A stretch of 46,876 nt of DNA from Lachnospiraceae bacterium (GCA_017465475.1 JAFTWC010000079.1:1-46876); one strand, 5' to 3'; shown: positions 1 to 8,378, counted from the first letter of the stretch. The notes: generated by a model from the letters alone, not told the origin. Made by a program: numbers and translations.

Positions 1-99
1 AAACTGTATAATCGTAGGGACTATAACAACTTTCCTATGAGACCCCTGGGATGGAAAACTCCCAGTCAGGTACTAAGGGAATATCGTATGTCAGTGTAA
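1..99 (+). CDS. C-terminal fragment of a DDE integrase-type transposase (cut by window edge)
   Basis: Frame 1 is open from the window edge to a TAA at 97-99 and encodes 32 residues. They include YNNFPMRPLGWKTP, which resembles the end of the DDE integrase core in IS3/IS481-like transposases, where a YN..RPH..LG.KTP segment closes the catalytic domain. The rest of the gene lies outside the window, so family and intactness cannot be judged. The element end just downstream supports a mobile-element origin. Confidence 0.65.
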   Translation, partial: KLYNRRDYNNFPMRPLGWKTPSQVLREYRMSV

Positions 100-120
100 C
101 AAATGTTTGACAAACCTACA
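97..120 (+). mobile_element. Putative right end of an insertion sequence
   Basis: Immediately after the transposase stop, the bases up to 120 read in reverse complement as TGTAGGTTTGTCAAAC followed by ATTTGTTA. A terminal TG and a TGTCAAA-like inner part are typical of IS3-group ends. The left end is outside the window, so the inverted repeat and target duplication cannot be confirmed. Confidence 0.45.
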
Positions 121-190
121 CGGCTTACAAAGGTTCTCTATCGGAACAGAACACATCAAAGGTTTGTTCCCTTCCATGCTATATCTTCCT

Positions 191-1024
191 CTACACATCC
201 TTCGTGGCAATCTCTACCCATGCCGGATAAAATCCGCTGCCAAGCGCCACATGCCAGGAACCTAAGTTGGACAAGCTTGTCCCGTAAAACGGAATTGCCC
301 CCCTCCGGAAAACTTCATTTTTCAAAAGCTTTACAAGCATCGTTGCAATTCCTTTTCCTCTCCATTCCGGCAATACATCAATTCCGATTTGCCAAAACAG
401 CTTCGTATCTGCGGAGCATCCCGCCAAACCAACAATTTGTCCTCCATGCACTGCTCCTACCGCCAACACATCCGGCCGTTCCGGCTTGAAGCAGTCACAC
501 AGCGCATTCGGGAACTCTTCCTTGCCATACAAAGGCTGAATATCTGCCTGTTCGAACCACTGTATCTCAAATTCGGTGTCCGCCGGTTTTACATCGACAT
601 CCTCATCAGCTCCTTGTTTTCCTTGCTCCCTACTATCCCTTTGTAAATCAAAGTTTCTGTCCACCTCTTCCATCCGTGCCTTCGGCAGAAACATATGATG
701 ACTCTGCCACAAGCTTTTTCCGTACTTTGAAAGCTTCCCTTCCAATTCCATCAGATTGTGATGCTCAAAGAGCCAGATACCTTCCCTGCCCTTGCACCAA
801 TTTCCCAACCACTCATGCAGCTCTTCCGGTGCATTGATCACCGTATTCTTTCCCATGGTAATCATGGAAAAAAACGCTTTCTTCGGCGTATACTCCCGTC
901 GTCCCGGATGCTCCTTGGGAAGTACAATGATGTTTTCTTTTTTGTCAAAGTCATCCGGGTCACAATTAAAATCAAGGGCCAACATATGTTTCAGTTCCGA
1001 TTCAATTACAGCTTTATCTACCAT
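191..1024 (-). CDS. GNAT-family N-acetyltransferase
   Basis: The 277-residue protein has an uncharacterised N-terminal half and a C-terminal GNAT fold. The acetyl-CoA binding segment reads IDVLPEWRGKGIATMLVKLL, matching the family's R/Q-x-x-G-x-G/A loop, and is followed by NLGSWHVALGSGFYPAW, typical of motif B. It should transfer an acetyl group to an unknown amine substrate in the cytoplasm. I chose the ATG at 1024 because GGAGG lies 7 nt upstream; an upstream in-frame ATG at 1045 has no ribosome site. It follows the phosphotransferase gene by 39 bp, so the two are probably co-transcribed. APH-like and GNAT genes together suggest small-molecule modification, but no antibiotic substrate can be inferred. 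Confidence 0.8.
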   Translation of the reverse strand: MVDKAVIESELKHMLALDFNCDPDDFDKKENIIVLPKEHPGRREYTPKKAFFSMITMGKNTVINAPEELHEWLGNWCKGREGIWLFEHHNLMELEGKLSKYGKSLWQSHHMFLPKARMEEVDRNFDLQRDSREQGKQGADEDVDVKPADTEFEIQWFEQADIQPLYGKEEFPNALCDCFKPERPDVLAVGAVHGGQIVGLAGCSADTKLFWQIGIDVLPEWRGKGIATMLVKLLKNEVFRRGAIPFYGTSLSNLGSWHVALGSGFYPAWVEIATKDV

Positions 1025-1063
1025 ACAATCGCCTCCGTTCCGCACATCTCCATAATAAGCTTT

Positions 1064-1987
1064 TCACATACTTCCCTCGACATTTATATATTCTTCCCAC
1101 AACCTCTCATAAATCCCGTTCATTGTTTTCACAATTTCTTCATTTACCGGTACCTGCTTGTCCATAAACCACATGCCCCGCTCTCCCATAAAGTCCACAC
1201 AAAACAGCAACGCATAGAATGTAAATGCTTTTTGCTCTAGCCCGTTCAAATGCATTTCTTCTAACAGATATGTCACATAATCCGTGTCACATCCCATATT
1301 CATCAGTGCCATTTTTGTCATTGCTGCAAAGGTCAGCTTATCTCCCACATCCATCCAATCAATGTCAATCACGCCGGAAACATGACCTTCATGAATCAAC
1401 AGATTTTTTGTGCTGATATCGTCCAGATACGCCACCGGTCTGATACTTGCGAAATAGTCTGCAAGCTCCGGTTTCGTTGACTCTTCCATAAGCCGATCCA
1501 CCTTCTCCGGCTCGAAATAACAACCATTTGCAATAATGCGCTCCTTCGCCCTGCTAAGCATATCATCCACAAAAGATTCCTTCCATGACCAGTCCTTCGG
1601 GATATCCTCCAACTGCACCGCGGACACTTTATTCTGAATATCCACCACTGCTCTTGCAATCTCCCTCTTTTCTTCAGCAGTCAGTTCCGTATATACAAGT
1701 CCGATGTCCTGTCCTTCAAAATAGGTTAATATCAGATATTCATAGCCTTCAAACATACCTTTTCCCAGTACTCTCGGCACAGGAATATCAATCGTCTCCA
1801 GCTTCTCCAGCCAGTAAATCGTGTCCTTATATGCTCCTGTCTCCTCACTGCAGCGAACTACGACTTTTCTATCCATAAGTTCTACGATATAAACATAGTT
1901 TCCATGACCCACGGTGCAGCGGGTAATCTTCTTTGGTTGCTCCGCCATACAGTTTTGGCAAAGACTTACTATCTTTTCTTCGTTCAC
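1064..1987 (-). CDS. APH/choline-kinase-like phosphotransferase
   Basis: The 307-residue protein has the small-kinase fold of the aminoglycoside phosphotransferase family. A catalytic loop reads YLDDISTKNLLI, where most relatives have HGDxxxxN; the catalytic Asp and Asn are kept but the His is Leu. A metal-binding segment GVIDIDWMDVGD follows. It should phosphorylate a small hydroxyl compound with ATP. Translation starts with GTG at 1987, preceded by GGAGG at 7 nt; the nearby ATG is out of frame. It lies upstream of the acetyltransferase in a likely two-gene unit. Calling it an aminoglycoside resistance enzyme would go beyond the evidence, because the family includes many metabolic kinases. 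Confidence 0.8.
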   Translation of the reverse strand: MNEEKIVSLCQNCMAEQPKKITRCTVGHGNYVYIVELMDRKVVVRCSEETGAYKDTIYWLEKLETIDIPVPRVLGKGMFEGYEYLILTYFEGQDIGLVYTELTAEEKREIARAVVDIQNKVSAVQLEDIPKDWSWKESFVDDMLSRAKERIIANGCYFEPEKVDRLMEESTKPELADYFASIRPVAYLDDISTKNLLIHEGHVSGVIDIDWMDVGDKLTFAAMTKMALMNMGCDTDYVTYLLEEMHLNGLEQKAFTFYALLFCVDFMGERGMWFMDKQVPVNEEIVKTMNGIYERLWEEYINVEGSM

Positions 1988-2005
1988 TTTCTTCCTCCAT
2001 CTTCC

Positions 2006-2040
2006 AAAGCGGCATGCCCCATTCAGAGCATACCGCCTTA
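2006..2040 (-). terminator. Possible terminator after the LRR surface protein
   Basis: GCGGCATGC at 2009-2017 pairs with GCATACCGC at 2028-2036 (one G-U pair), with an AA/TT extension, just past the stop of the LRR protein gene. The downstream U-tract on the minus strand is weak, so this may only partly separate it from the phosphotransferase gene. Confidence 0.45.
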
Positions 2041-2048
2041 TCTCATTC

Positions 2049-4958
2049 TTACTTATTCTTTCCTTTCATCATGCTAATGACGGTTCCCGCTCCGCCGACA
2101 AGTATAAGCATCGCAACTACGATAATAATCACTATAATCTTTCCATTGTCCTCCGGCTCCTTCTCCTCTGCGGAAGTCTCCGCATCCCCGGATTCTTGCG
2201 GACTCCGGGTCGGTGTCGCAGTAGGTTCCTGTACCTGTGATTCCGGCGATTCCGGTTTCATCGTAGGTGACACTGCTGCGGTCGTTTTCGGTGTTTCTGT
2301 CGGCACCGGAGTTGCCGTTGACTTCGGCACTTCTGTCGGCACCGGAGTTGCCGTTGACTTCGGCAGTTCTGTCGGAGCCGGGGTTGCCGTCGGTTTCGGG
2401 GCTTCCGTCGGCACCGGTGCAAGCATATCCACCCAACTTACACTTCCTTCATTCGCAAGTCGGTTCATTGCTTCTCTTGTCCAGTCACCGCGATTTCCCC
2501 AATAATATGCAGTTCCGAAAAACTGATGTAACGGCACATCCCCCGATGTAGCCGGCGGTGCTCCTTCGAAGAAAACCTTTTCCAACCCGTTCCATCCAAA
2601 GGCAACACTTTCCATTTTCGTAATCGACTTAGGTATCGTCACTTCCCTTAAGGATGTACATTCAGCAAAAGCTAATTCACAAATGGTTGTAACACCCTCT
2701 GAAAATACAACCGATTCCAATCCGGTGCATCCGTAAAACATTCCTTTTTCAACTGTTTTCAGCGTTCCCGGAATCACTACCTTCTCCAATGATTTACAGT
2801 CTGAAAAAGCATATTCTCCGACCTTTTCCAAATCTCCCTGCCATTCAACACTCTTTAAGCTGACACAGGTTGCAAAAGCACGATTACCAAGCTTCCTTAC
2901 CTTCTCTCCCAATACAAGTTTTTCAAGACACCGGCACTCAATAAACATCTCATCTACAATCTCCGCCGGCGAATTATAAATCAATTCCCTTACATTACAT
3001 AATCTAAAACACCAGTATCCGACTTCAGTGACACTTTCCGGTACTATTAATGATACATTTTTTTTGTATGAAAACGCAGCCTGAAACGCATAATCTCCCA
3101 GTTTTTTTACGGTACCCGGAAGAACCAGCTTCTCAAGTCCCGTACATTCCATAAAAGCTCCGTAGCCGATTTCTTCAATGCCTTCATACATTACTACCTC
3201 TCGAAGTTTTTCACTTCTCCAGAAGGTTTCTCTCTCAATCTTCTTCATTTTCTTACCAAGGACTACCCGCTCAAGATTATAACACATACGGAAAGCCCCT
3301 TCGCCGACGTATTCCACTCCTTCCGGTAAACTCACTTCCTTTAATGTATTACATCCTTCAAATGCCGAGGCTCCCACGGAAGTAAGTCCCTTTGGCAGGG
3401 ACACGCTCTTTAACCGGTCACAATAACAAAAAGCTCTGTCACCCAATATCGTTACGCTATCCGGAATCACCACTTCCTCTAATGCCGGGCAATAGGCAAA
3501 CGCATCCATCCCAATTTCGGTAACACCCTCTGCGATTACAACCTTTTTAATAAATCCCTTCCATTCCTGCCAGTACGGAAACTCAATTTTTCCTGCACCG
3601 CCCACTGTAAGAATGCCCTCCTTGGACAACTCCCATTGCATTCCGTCAGCACCAACTCCGTTTGCTGCCACGTCTCCCGTCTGTGGCAATGTTTTCCCGT
3701 AAGAGGTAAAAGATACCGGGTATTCTGCCCAGAATTCTTCCGTATGATACTGCGGGTCTTCCCAATGGGTCAGTCCTGCAAGCGCCCGAAACTCCGACAA
3801 TCCGGTTAAGAAATGCAAATAAGTTTCATTTCCCGCATCATTCGTTGCATCTACGCAATAGTACTTCCCGTCTAATTTCACGATATTCCATTCGTGAGCA
3901 CCTACCGTACCGGATACCGTTCTTGCATCAATACCTGCTTCCATCATCATCCGGTATACCAAATCTCCGTATCCGTCACAAATTGCATTCCCTGTCTTAA
4001 GCGCCCAATATGCATTCACAAGTTCATCCGTATGAGAGTTATTCCACTCCGGATTATAGATTTCAAATGCATAAGACACGTTATCACAGATGTATTTATA
4101 AATAGCACAAATCTTTTCATAATCTGTCATCGTATCGATTTTCAGTTTTTTAAAGATACGATGAATCTCTTCCGTTAACCATTGCTCCTGTTCCGCATTA
4201 GATGCATAGTTCGGAACCCAGTTCTTTACCGTAACATAATGAATCTTTCCGTCATAAATTTCTTCATCCTGGTAACTGCCTGTCCATGTGCTTCGTAAGA
4301 TATCTCCTTCCGTTGCCTTTCCGGTATGCTTACAAATCTCTTCAAACAAAGCAGTATGCGCTTCCCCTACCTGTAACTCTTTTTCTATCTCATAGTAATA
4401 ACGTACTTCCATCCCTATATTCCGTGCTACCAGATGTTCTCTGATATACGTGGCAGCTTCTTCTATAGACAAATATTCTGCTCCGTCTTTTGTCAGATGC
4501 TTTTCTTCCTTGTACCATGTCGGTTTCTTGTGACCGCAAACGGTACATTCCCCACCGGAATAGGTATGTAACACCTTTTCCGACAATACACCGCAATCAC
4601 ACACCTGCCAGTGATATAATTCATCTTGTCCGGTAACGGAAAAATCATGCTTTAATTCTCTTACATACCCGCAATAATAGCATTTCTTATCCGTTTCTAA
4701 TGCATACCAGTGTTTCCGGTAATCCCAAACCTTCCCACATTCACACTTTTTCCACGAATAATTCGCATCATAGCAAACCGTATCGTAATTGTGATCTGTC
4801 ACCCTGTATTTCTCGCACACATTACACTTGTGATCACATGCATAATCATACACATGCTGCGTGCAATCTGCCGCCCGGGCAATCTCTGCTTTTCCGGAGA
4901 ATAACACCGCAAAAGCAACTGCTACTGCTACCACGAAAAAACGACGCATTTTCTTCAT
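2049..4958 (-). CDS. BspA-like LRR surface protein with transglutaminase-like domain
   Basis: This 969-residue protein is probably exported and membrane-anchored. Visible in order: a signal peptide (about 1-29); a Cys-rich region (about 31-150) with repeated CxxC pairs such as CNVC, CYYC and CTVCGHKK; a transglutaminase-like domain with Cys in AICDGYG (near 326), His in GAHEWN (near 354) and Asp in VDATND (near 371); a run of about ten BspA-type leucine-rich repeats (about 450-800); a PTxTP-rich linker (850-910); and a final hydrophobic segment followed by Lys residues. The start is the third in-frame ATG, 8 nt from GGAGGG. The full Cys-His-Asp triad suggests an active thiol enzyme, perhaps a protease or crosslinker, while the LRRs are likely adhesive. 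The substrate is unknown. Confidence 0.85.
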   Translation of the reverse strand: MKKMRRFFVVAVAVAFAVLFSGKAEIARAADCTQHVYDYACDHKCNVCEKYRVTDHNYDTVCYDANYSWKKCECGKVWDYRKHWYALETDKKCYYCGYVRELKHDFSVTGQDELYHWQVCDCGVLSEKVLHTYSGGECTVCGHKKPTWYKEEKHLTKDGAEYLSIEEAATYIREHLVARNIGMEVRYYYEIEKELQVGEAHTALFEEICKHTGKATEGDILRSTWTGSYQDEEIYDGKIHYVTVKNWVPNYASNAEQEQWLTEEIHRIFKKLKIDTMTDYEKICAIYKYICDNVSYAFEIYNPEWNNSHTDELVNAYWALKTGNAICDGYGDLVYRMMMEAGIDARTVSGTVGAHEWNIVKLDGKYYCVDATNDAGNETYLHFLTGLSEFRALAGLTHWEDPQYHTEEFWAEYPVSFTSYGKTLPQTGDVAANGVGADGMQWELSKEGILTVGGAGKIEFPYWQEWKGFIKKVVIAEGVTEIGMDAFAYCPALEEVVIPDSVTILGDRAFCYCDRLKSVSLPKGLTSVGASAFEGCNTLKEVSLPEGVEYVGEGAFRMCYNLERVVLGKKMKKIERETFWRSEKLREVVMYEGIEEIGYGAFMECTGLEKLVLPGTVKKLGDYAFQAAFSYKKNVSLIVPESVTEVGYWCFRLCNVRELIYNSPAEIVDEMFIECRCLEKLVLGEKVRKLGNRAFATCVSLKSVEWQGDLEKVGEYAFSDCKSLEKVVIPGTLKTVEKGMFYGCTGLESVVFSEGVTTICELAFAECTSLREVTIPKSITKMESVAFGWNGLEKVFFEGAPPATSGDVPLHQFFGTAYYWGNRGDWTREAMNRLANEGSVSWVDMLAPVPTEAPKPTATPAPTELPKSTATPVPTEVPKSTATPVPTETPKTTAAVSPTMKPESPESQVQEPTATPTRSPQESGDAETSAEEKEPEDNGKIIVIIIVVAMLILVGGAGTVISMMKGKNK

Positions 4959-5054
4959 TTGCATACCCTCCATACCTTCAATATTCTTGCTACATTTCCT
5001 TGATAATAGGGAGTTTAACCCCTTGATGTTCCCCCTCTTTTTTAGTTTATCACA

Positions 5055-5861
5055 CTAAAAATAATGTAGCAACATCTTTTCCACAATTCGCATGTCCAGC
5101 GGATTCTCTGATGTTTCAAAGGTGCACAAAAAGTTATCTCCGAACCAAAATCCGTTTTCCTGATACTTTGCTATCTTCTTTATTGCTTTTGCGCTGTACT
5201 CCGGATAATCCATGATACCAAAATGCTCAAAATAGATAGTCTTTCGTTTTCTTTTATGTAACAACGCAAAGTCCGGGTACATCCGACTCCCGTCCGCAAG
5301 TTCCAATTCCGGCTCATAAATATACGGAATCCCCATCCGTAAAAAACCGTCTGCCAGAATTTTCTCTGATTTAGACCGTACACATTCTCCGGCTTCTGTG
5401 TAGAACTCGACCTCTTTCGGGAATTCATTTGTATTTCCTCGCATTTTTTCTTTCCACTTATTCACAAAAGTTTCTTCTGTTTCAATATAAGGAATTACCA
5501 ACTCTTTTTTCTCTTCCGGTAGCTTTTCAAAGATTGCTTCTATATCATTCTCCTGATACTCCTTCAGAAAAACAGAGATTGCATCTACTCTCTTCTTCGC
5601 ACACTCCAATACTTCAAATTCATATTGTTTTTGTGCCAGGCGTTGTACAAGTTTCAATTCTTTTTTTGGCAAATATCTCCCGTTCTTTCCTTTTTCTCTA
5701 TCGCCTTCTATGTAATGATAATACTGCGGATATCTGCCTCTTGCTTTCATTGTCACAAGACTTCCTTCCGGTGCTTTTGAAATTTCTTTCTCAATCTTTG
5801 GCATAAGCTTTACTAAATTATCTCTTTCCTGTTCTAATTCAAACCTACTTTCTCTGTCCAT
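5055..5861 (-). CDS. Uncharacterised protein with PD-(D/E)XK-like C-terminal domain
   Basis: The 268-residue protein has a charged helical N-terminal half (coiled-coil-like, about 1-25 and 65-120) with a basic GRYPQYYHYIEG segment (42-53). Its C-terminal half resembles a PD-(D/E)XK nuclease core: Glu166 in SEKILADGF, Asp197 in YPDFALL, and YFEHFG (210-215) on the next predicted strand, where a canonical enzyme would have ExK. I recall similar hypothetical proteins in Lachnospiraceae, but no function. The start at 5861 follows a GGGGTG sequence; the upstream in-frame ATG at 5894 lacks a ribosome site and falls in the repeat array. It is the first gene downstream of the array on the minus strand, 34 nt away, so a functional link is possible but unproven. 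Confidence 0.65.
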   Translation of the reverse strand: MDRESRFELEQERDNLVKLMPKIEKEISKAPEGSLVTMKARGRYPQYYHYIEGDREKGKNGRYLPKKELKLVQRLAQKQYEFEVLECAKKRVDAISVFLKEYQENDIEAIFEKLPEEKKELVIPYIETEETFVNKWKEKMRGNTNEFPKEVEFYTEAGECVRSKSEKILADGFLRMGIPYIYEPELELADGSRMYPDFALLHKRKRKTIYFEHFGIMDYPEYSAKAIKKIAKYQENGFWFGDNFLCTFETSENPLDMRIVEKMLLHYF

Positions 5862-5895
5862 ATTACACCCCAACCTTTCTTGTATGCAGAACATT

Positions 5896-6436
5896 TGCCA
5901 TGAGCATCTACCTTTCTTTATTTCTCATGGCACGTTCAAACCTCTCCTTCTCTTTATTACCATGAAATCCTATCTTGCAACTCTTCTCATGGCACGTCCA
6001 AAATTTCCTTTCTCTTCTTTACCATGAAATGCCCTCTTTCAATTCTTCTCATGGTACGCACAATCTCCCCTTTCTTCTCTATTACCATGAAATACTATTA
6101 TCCCGAGCATCTTCATGGTACACTTTTACAACTACATCTTTACCGTTACCATGATAAAAACGTCCAGACCATCATCTCATGGTACTCTTCAAAAATCACC
6201 TTACTATCCTTACCATGATATCCCCTCCTCTCCTTCTTCCTCATGGCAATATCCGAAAACCTTCTTTTTTTCATACCATGAGAAAGCCATTTTGTAGAGT
6301 TCTCATGGCAATCCCCCCCACGCACTTTGTATGAGTACCATGAAGAAACCATGTTTACTCTCATATCATGGTAATCTAGCAACCACACTTTATATATGTA
6401 CCATGAAGAAACCATGTTTTCCCTCACATCATGGCA
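5896..6436. repeat. Inverted-motif array 1: nine TACCATGA / TCATGGTA pairs, 62-64 nt period
   Basis: Nine units alternate D = T(A/G)CCATGA with its reverse complement U = TCATGG(T/C)A. D starts: 5896, 5958, 6020, 6083, 6147, 6211, 6274, 6336, 6399. U starts: 5925, 5987, 6049, 6113, 6177, 6241, 6303, 6366, 6429. D to U is always 29-30 nt and U to next D always 33-34 nt, leaving spacers of 21-22 and 25-26 nt. Spacers are mostly unrelated in sequence and pyrimidine-rich on the plus strand. Units 8 and 9 are near-duplicates. The array lies between ilvE and the PD-(D/E)XK-like gene. It is not a CRISPR, since repeats are 8 nt and alternate in orientation, and it is not convincingly coding because unit length changes by 1-2 nt. 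Confidence 0.93.
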
Positions 6437-6599
6437 ACCTGTCGTCATATACTTAAAAATTTCCCGTGTTCCTAATATAATTCTTTCCCATAACCCCCGT
6501 TTTTTATCTACATGAGAATCAGCGCCCGAACCGGGCATAACAAGTGAATTTAACCAGAATCAATTACAAAGAAGTTCCCAATCGCCCTTGTATTATACT
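6437..6599. other. Spacer between array 1 and the ilvE 3' hairpin
   Basis: No gene is supported here. A small hairpin GCCCG-GTT-CGGGC occurs near 6525-6537. Just past the ilvE hairpin the minus strand contains TATAAT (6592-6597) without a recognisable -35 box. If array 1 is transcribed on the minus strand, this is where its leader or promoter would be. Confidence 0.4.
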
Positions 6600-6630
6600 T
6601 TCGTCGCCACCTTTTTTAGGTGGCGACGAA
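6600..6630 (-). terminator. Strong hairpin after ilvE
   Basis: A perfect 13-bp stem, TTCGTCGCCACCT with its complement, encloses a TTTTT loop 22 nt past the ilvE stop. No U-tract follows on either strand, so it may act as an RNA 3'-end stabiliser or a weak terminator rather than a classic intrinsic terminator. Confidence 0.6.
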
Positions 6631-6652
6631 ATAATAACTTACTACAATTTTC

Positions 6653-7723
6653 TTACTTTACCTCAACTACCCAGCCCTTGCTCTCCTTAATCTTGCCAAG
6701 CTGGATACCGGTAATGGTATCATACAGCTTCTGGCTGTACTCACCGATGGAACCGTCCTTAATCTGCATTACGCGGTCACCGAAACGAAGTGCACCTACC
6801 GGAGAAATAACTGCTGCGGTACCGGTACCGAATACTTCCTCTAAAGTACCTGCCTCGTAAGCGTCCACCAGCTCCTGTGCAGATACGCGACGTTCCTCAA
6901 CAGGAAGTCCCCATTCCTTACAAAGCTCAATAACAGAGTTTCTGGTGATACCCGGTAAAATACTGCCGTTTAACATCGGGGTTACGATGGTGCCGTTAAT
7001 CTTAAAGAAGATGGTCATTGCACCTACTTCTTCGATATACTTACGCTCTACACCGTCAAGCCACAATACCTGGGAGTAGCCAGCATCATGTGCCTTCATC
7101 TGAGCTGCCATGGAAGCTACATAGTTACCACCGGTCTTTGCCTCACCGATACCGCCCTTTACGGCTCTTACGTAATCATCCTCAATCCAAATCTTAACCG
7201 GGTTAAGACCTTCCGGATAGTACGGACCAACCGGAGAAAGAATGATAATGAACTGATAGGTATCGGACGGACGCACACCAAGGAACGGGTCGGTTGCAAT
7301 GATGAACGGACGAATGTACAGAGAAGTACCCGGCTTATTCGGAACCCATGCTTCATCTACCTTAACCACAGCCTTTACAGCCTCCACGAAATCTTCAATC
7401 GGAAGCTCCGGAATGCACAGTCTCTTGTTGGTGTTGTTGGTACGCTTTGCATTCATGTCCGGACGGAACAAAAGCACTCTGCCGTCATCTGCACGGTAAG
7501 CCTTTAAGCCCTCGAACATTTCCTGACCGTAATGGAATACCATTGCAGACGGCTCGAGAACGATCGGCTGATACGGTACGACACGCGGATCAAACCAGCC
7601 CTTGCCGGTCTCATAATTCATAATAAACATGTGATCGGTAAAAATAGTACCGAACTTTAACGGGTCCTCCGGAGTCGGAAGCGGCTTCGGATTAGTAGTC
7701 TTCTCAATTCTGATGTTTAACAT
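6653..7723 (-). CDS. ilvE: Branched-chain amino acid aminotransferase
   Basis: The 356-residue protein is a class IV PLP aminotransferase that interconverts Val, Leu and Ile with their 2-oxo acids using glutamate/2-oxoglutarate. Family signatures include FHYGQEMFEGLKAYR near the N-terminus, the PLP-lysine region GGIGEAKTGGNYVAS, the substrate loop YIEEVGAMTIFF and the phosphate-binding GSILPGITRNSVIEL. Length fits the larger BCAT group. The longer open frame begins upstream, but the ATG at 7723 has AGGAGG about 8 nt away and gives the usual N-terminus MLNIRIEKT. It sits 35 bp downstream of folA and is probably co-transcribed with it. Confidence 0.96.
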   Translation of the reverse strand: MLNIRIEKTTNPKPLPTPEDPLKFGTIFTDHMFIMNYETGKGWFDPRVVPYQPIVLEPSAMVFHYGQEMFEGLKAYRADDGRVLLFRPDMNAKRTNNTNKRLCIPELPIEDFVEAVKAVVKVDEAWVPNKPGTSLYIRPFIIATDPFLGVRPSDTYQFIIILSPVGPYYPEGLNPVKIWIEDDYVRAVKGGIGEAKTGGNYVASMAAQMKAHDAGYSQVLWLDGVERKYIEEVGAMTIFFKINGTIVTPMLNGSILPGITRNSVIELCKEWGLPVEERRVSAQELVDAYEAGTLEEVFGTGTAAVISPVGALRFGDRVMQIKDGSIGEYSQKLYDTITGIQLGKIKESKGWVVEVK

Positions 7724-7758
7724 AATAACATCCTCCTTCTTATATTCATTTTCTTTCA

Positions 7759-8265
7759 TTAACTGACCCTCTTTTTGCGGACGTAACGGCAACGCTCATA
7801 AATCAGATCATAATAGGTCTGCTCATCAGAAACATCACTAAGCTCCCAATCCGGGTCTTTGTCCAAATTCAGGAAATACGTATCCGCATCATATTCATAA
7901 TCAATCTTTGTAATAAAGGCTTCATCGCAGTACGGCAAAAACTGCTCAAACACCGATGCCCCGCCAATGACATACACCTGATCGGTAGGGTACTGTGAGA
8001 TAACTTCCATTGCCTCGTCGAAACTGTGCACCACCGTCACATCGCTTAACTTCAAATCCTTCTTCTTCGTTAAGATGATGTTATTGCGGTCACGAGGCGG
8101 TTGTCCGGCGGAAAACTCCTCCTGTACACAACGTCCCATTACCACCGTCTTATACATGGTCTCAAAGCGGAAAAACTTCTCATCCGTAGGAATACGAACC
8201 AGTCGTCCTCCGTTCTTTCCGATGGCCCAATTGTTATCTACGGTCGCAATCAGTTTCATCTGCAT
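7759..8265 (-). CDS. folA: Dihydrofolate reductase
   Basis: The 168-residue protein reduces dihydrofolate to tetrahydrofolate with NADPH in one-carbon metabolism. Signatures are the N-terminal MKLIATVDNNWAIGKNG, the active-site acidic residue in IPTDEKFFR, the NADPH-binding VVMGRCVQEEF (relatives: MGRKTWES), and YVIGGASVFEQFLPYCDEAFITKI. Length is normal for chromosomal DHFR. Two in-frame starts are possible, ATG at 8265 or at 8259; an AAAGG lies 4 or 10 nt upstream respectively, so the choice is uncertain. It is the first gene of a folA-ilvE unit with its own promoter just after valS. Confidence 0.95.
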   Translation of the reverse strand: MQMKLIATVDNNWAIGKNGGRLVRIPTDEKFFRFETMYKTVVMGRCVQEEFSAGQPPRDRNNIILTKKKDLKLSDVTVVHSFDEAMEVISQYPTDQVYVIGGASVFEQFLPYCDEAFITKIDYEYDADTYFLNLDKDPDWELSDVSDEQTYYDLIYERCRYVRKKRVS

Positions 8266-8292
8266 CCAGCCTTTCTTACTAATATGACAAAT

Positions 8293-8321
8293 ATTGTAAC
8301 TCTTCTTTTCTTAGAATGCAA
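8293..8321 (-). promoter_or_regulatory. Likely sigma-A promoter for folA-ilvE
   Basis: On the minus strand TTGCAT and TACAAT are separated by exactly 17 nt, ending 28 nt before the folA start. The -10 box matches 5 of 6 consensus bases; the -35 box is weak. Confidence 0.5.
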
Positions 8322-8378
8322 GCACTTTTTTACAGTAACGTGAAGAAATACATACAAAACTCTGCTGAATTTCTCCCA

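Noticed and set aside
111-170. Terminator of the acetyltransferase gene made of ACAAACCT / AGGTTTGT
   Set aside because: The arms are separated by a loop of over 40 nt, and one arm is better explained as part of the IS end.
1064-1987. Aminoglycoside resistance gene
   Set aside because: The fold fits, but the catalytic His is replaced and many family members are metabolic kinases; the resistance call cannot be supported.
5896-6436. CRISPR array
   Set aside because: Repeats are only 8 nt, alternate in orientation, and two spacer length classes alternate; no cas genes are in the window.
5896-6436. TIGR-type guide array
   Set aside because: Spacer lengths of 21-26 nt and an 8-nt motif do not fit the short paired spacers I associate with TIGR arrays, and no Nop-domain gene is nearby. 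Not excluded as a distant analogue.
5896-6436. Simple tandem minisatellite
   Set aside because: Most spacers share no sequence, so copying of a unit does not explain the array, except for units 8 and 9.
6146-6538. A 130-codon minus-strand frame over array 1 with recurring YHD/CHE residues
   Set aside because: The residues simply reflect the motif at a near-63-nt period. Units of 62 and 64 nt break the frame, there is no ribosome site, and the array continues beyond the frame.
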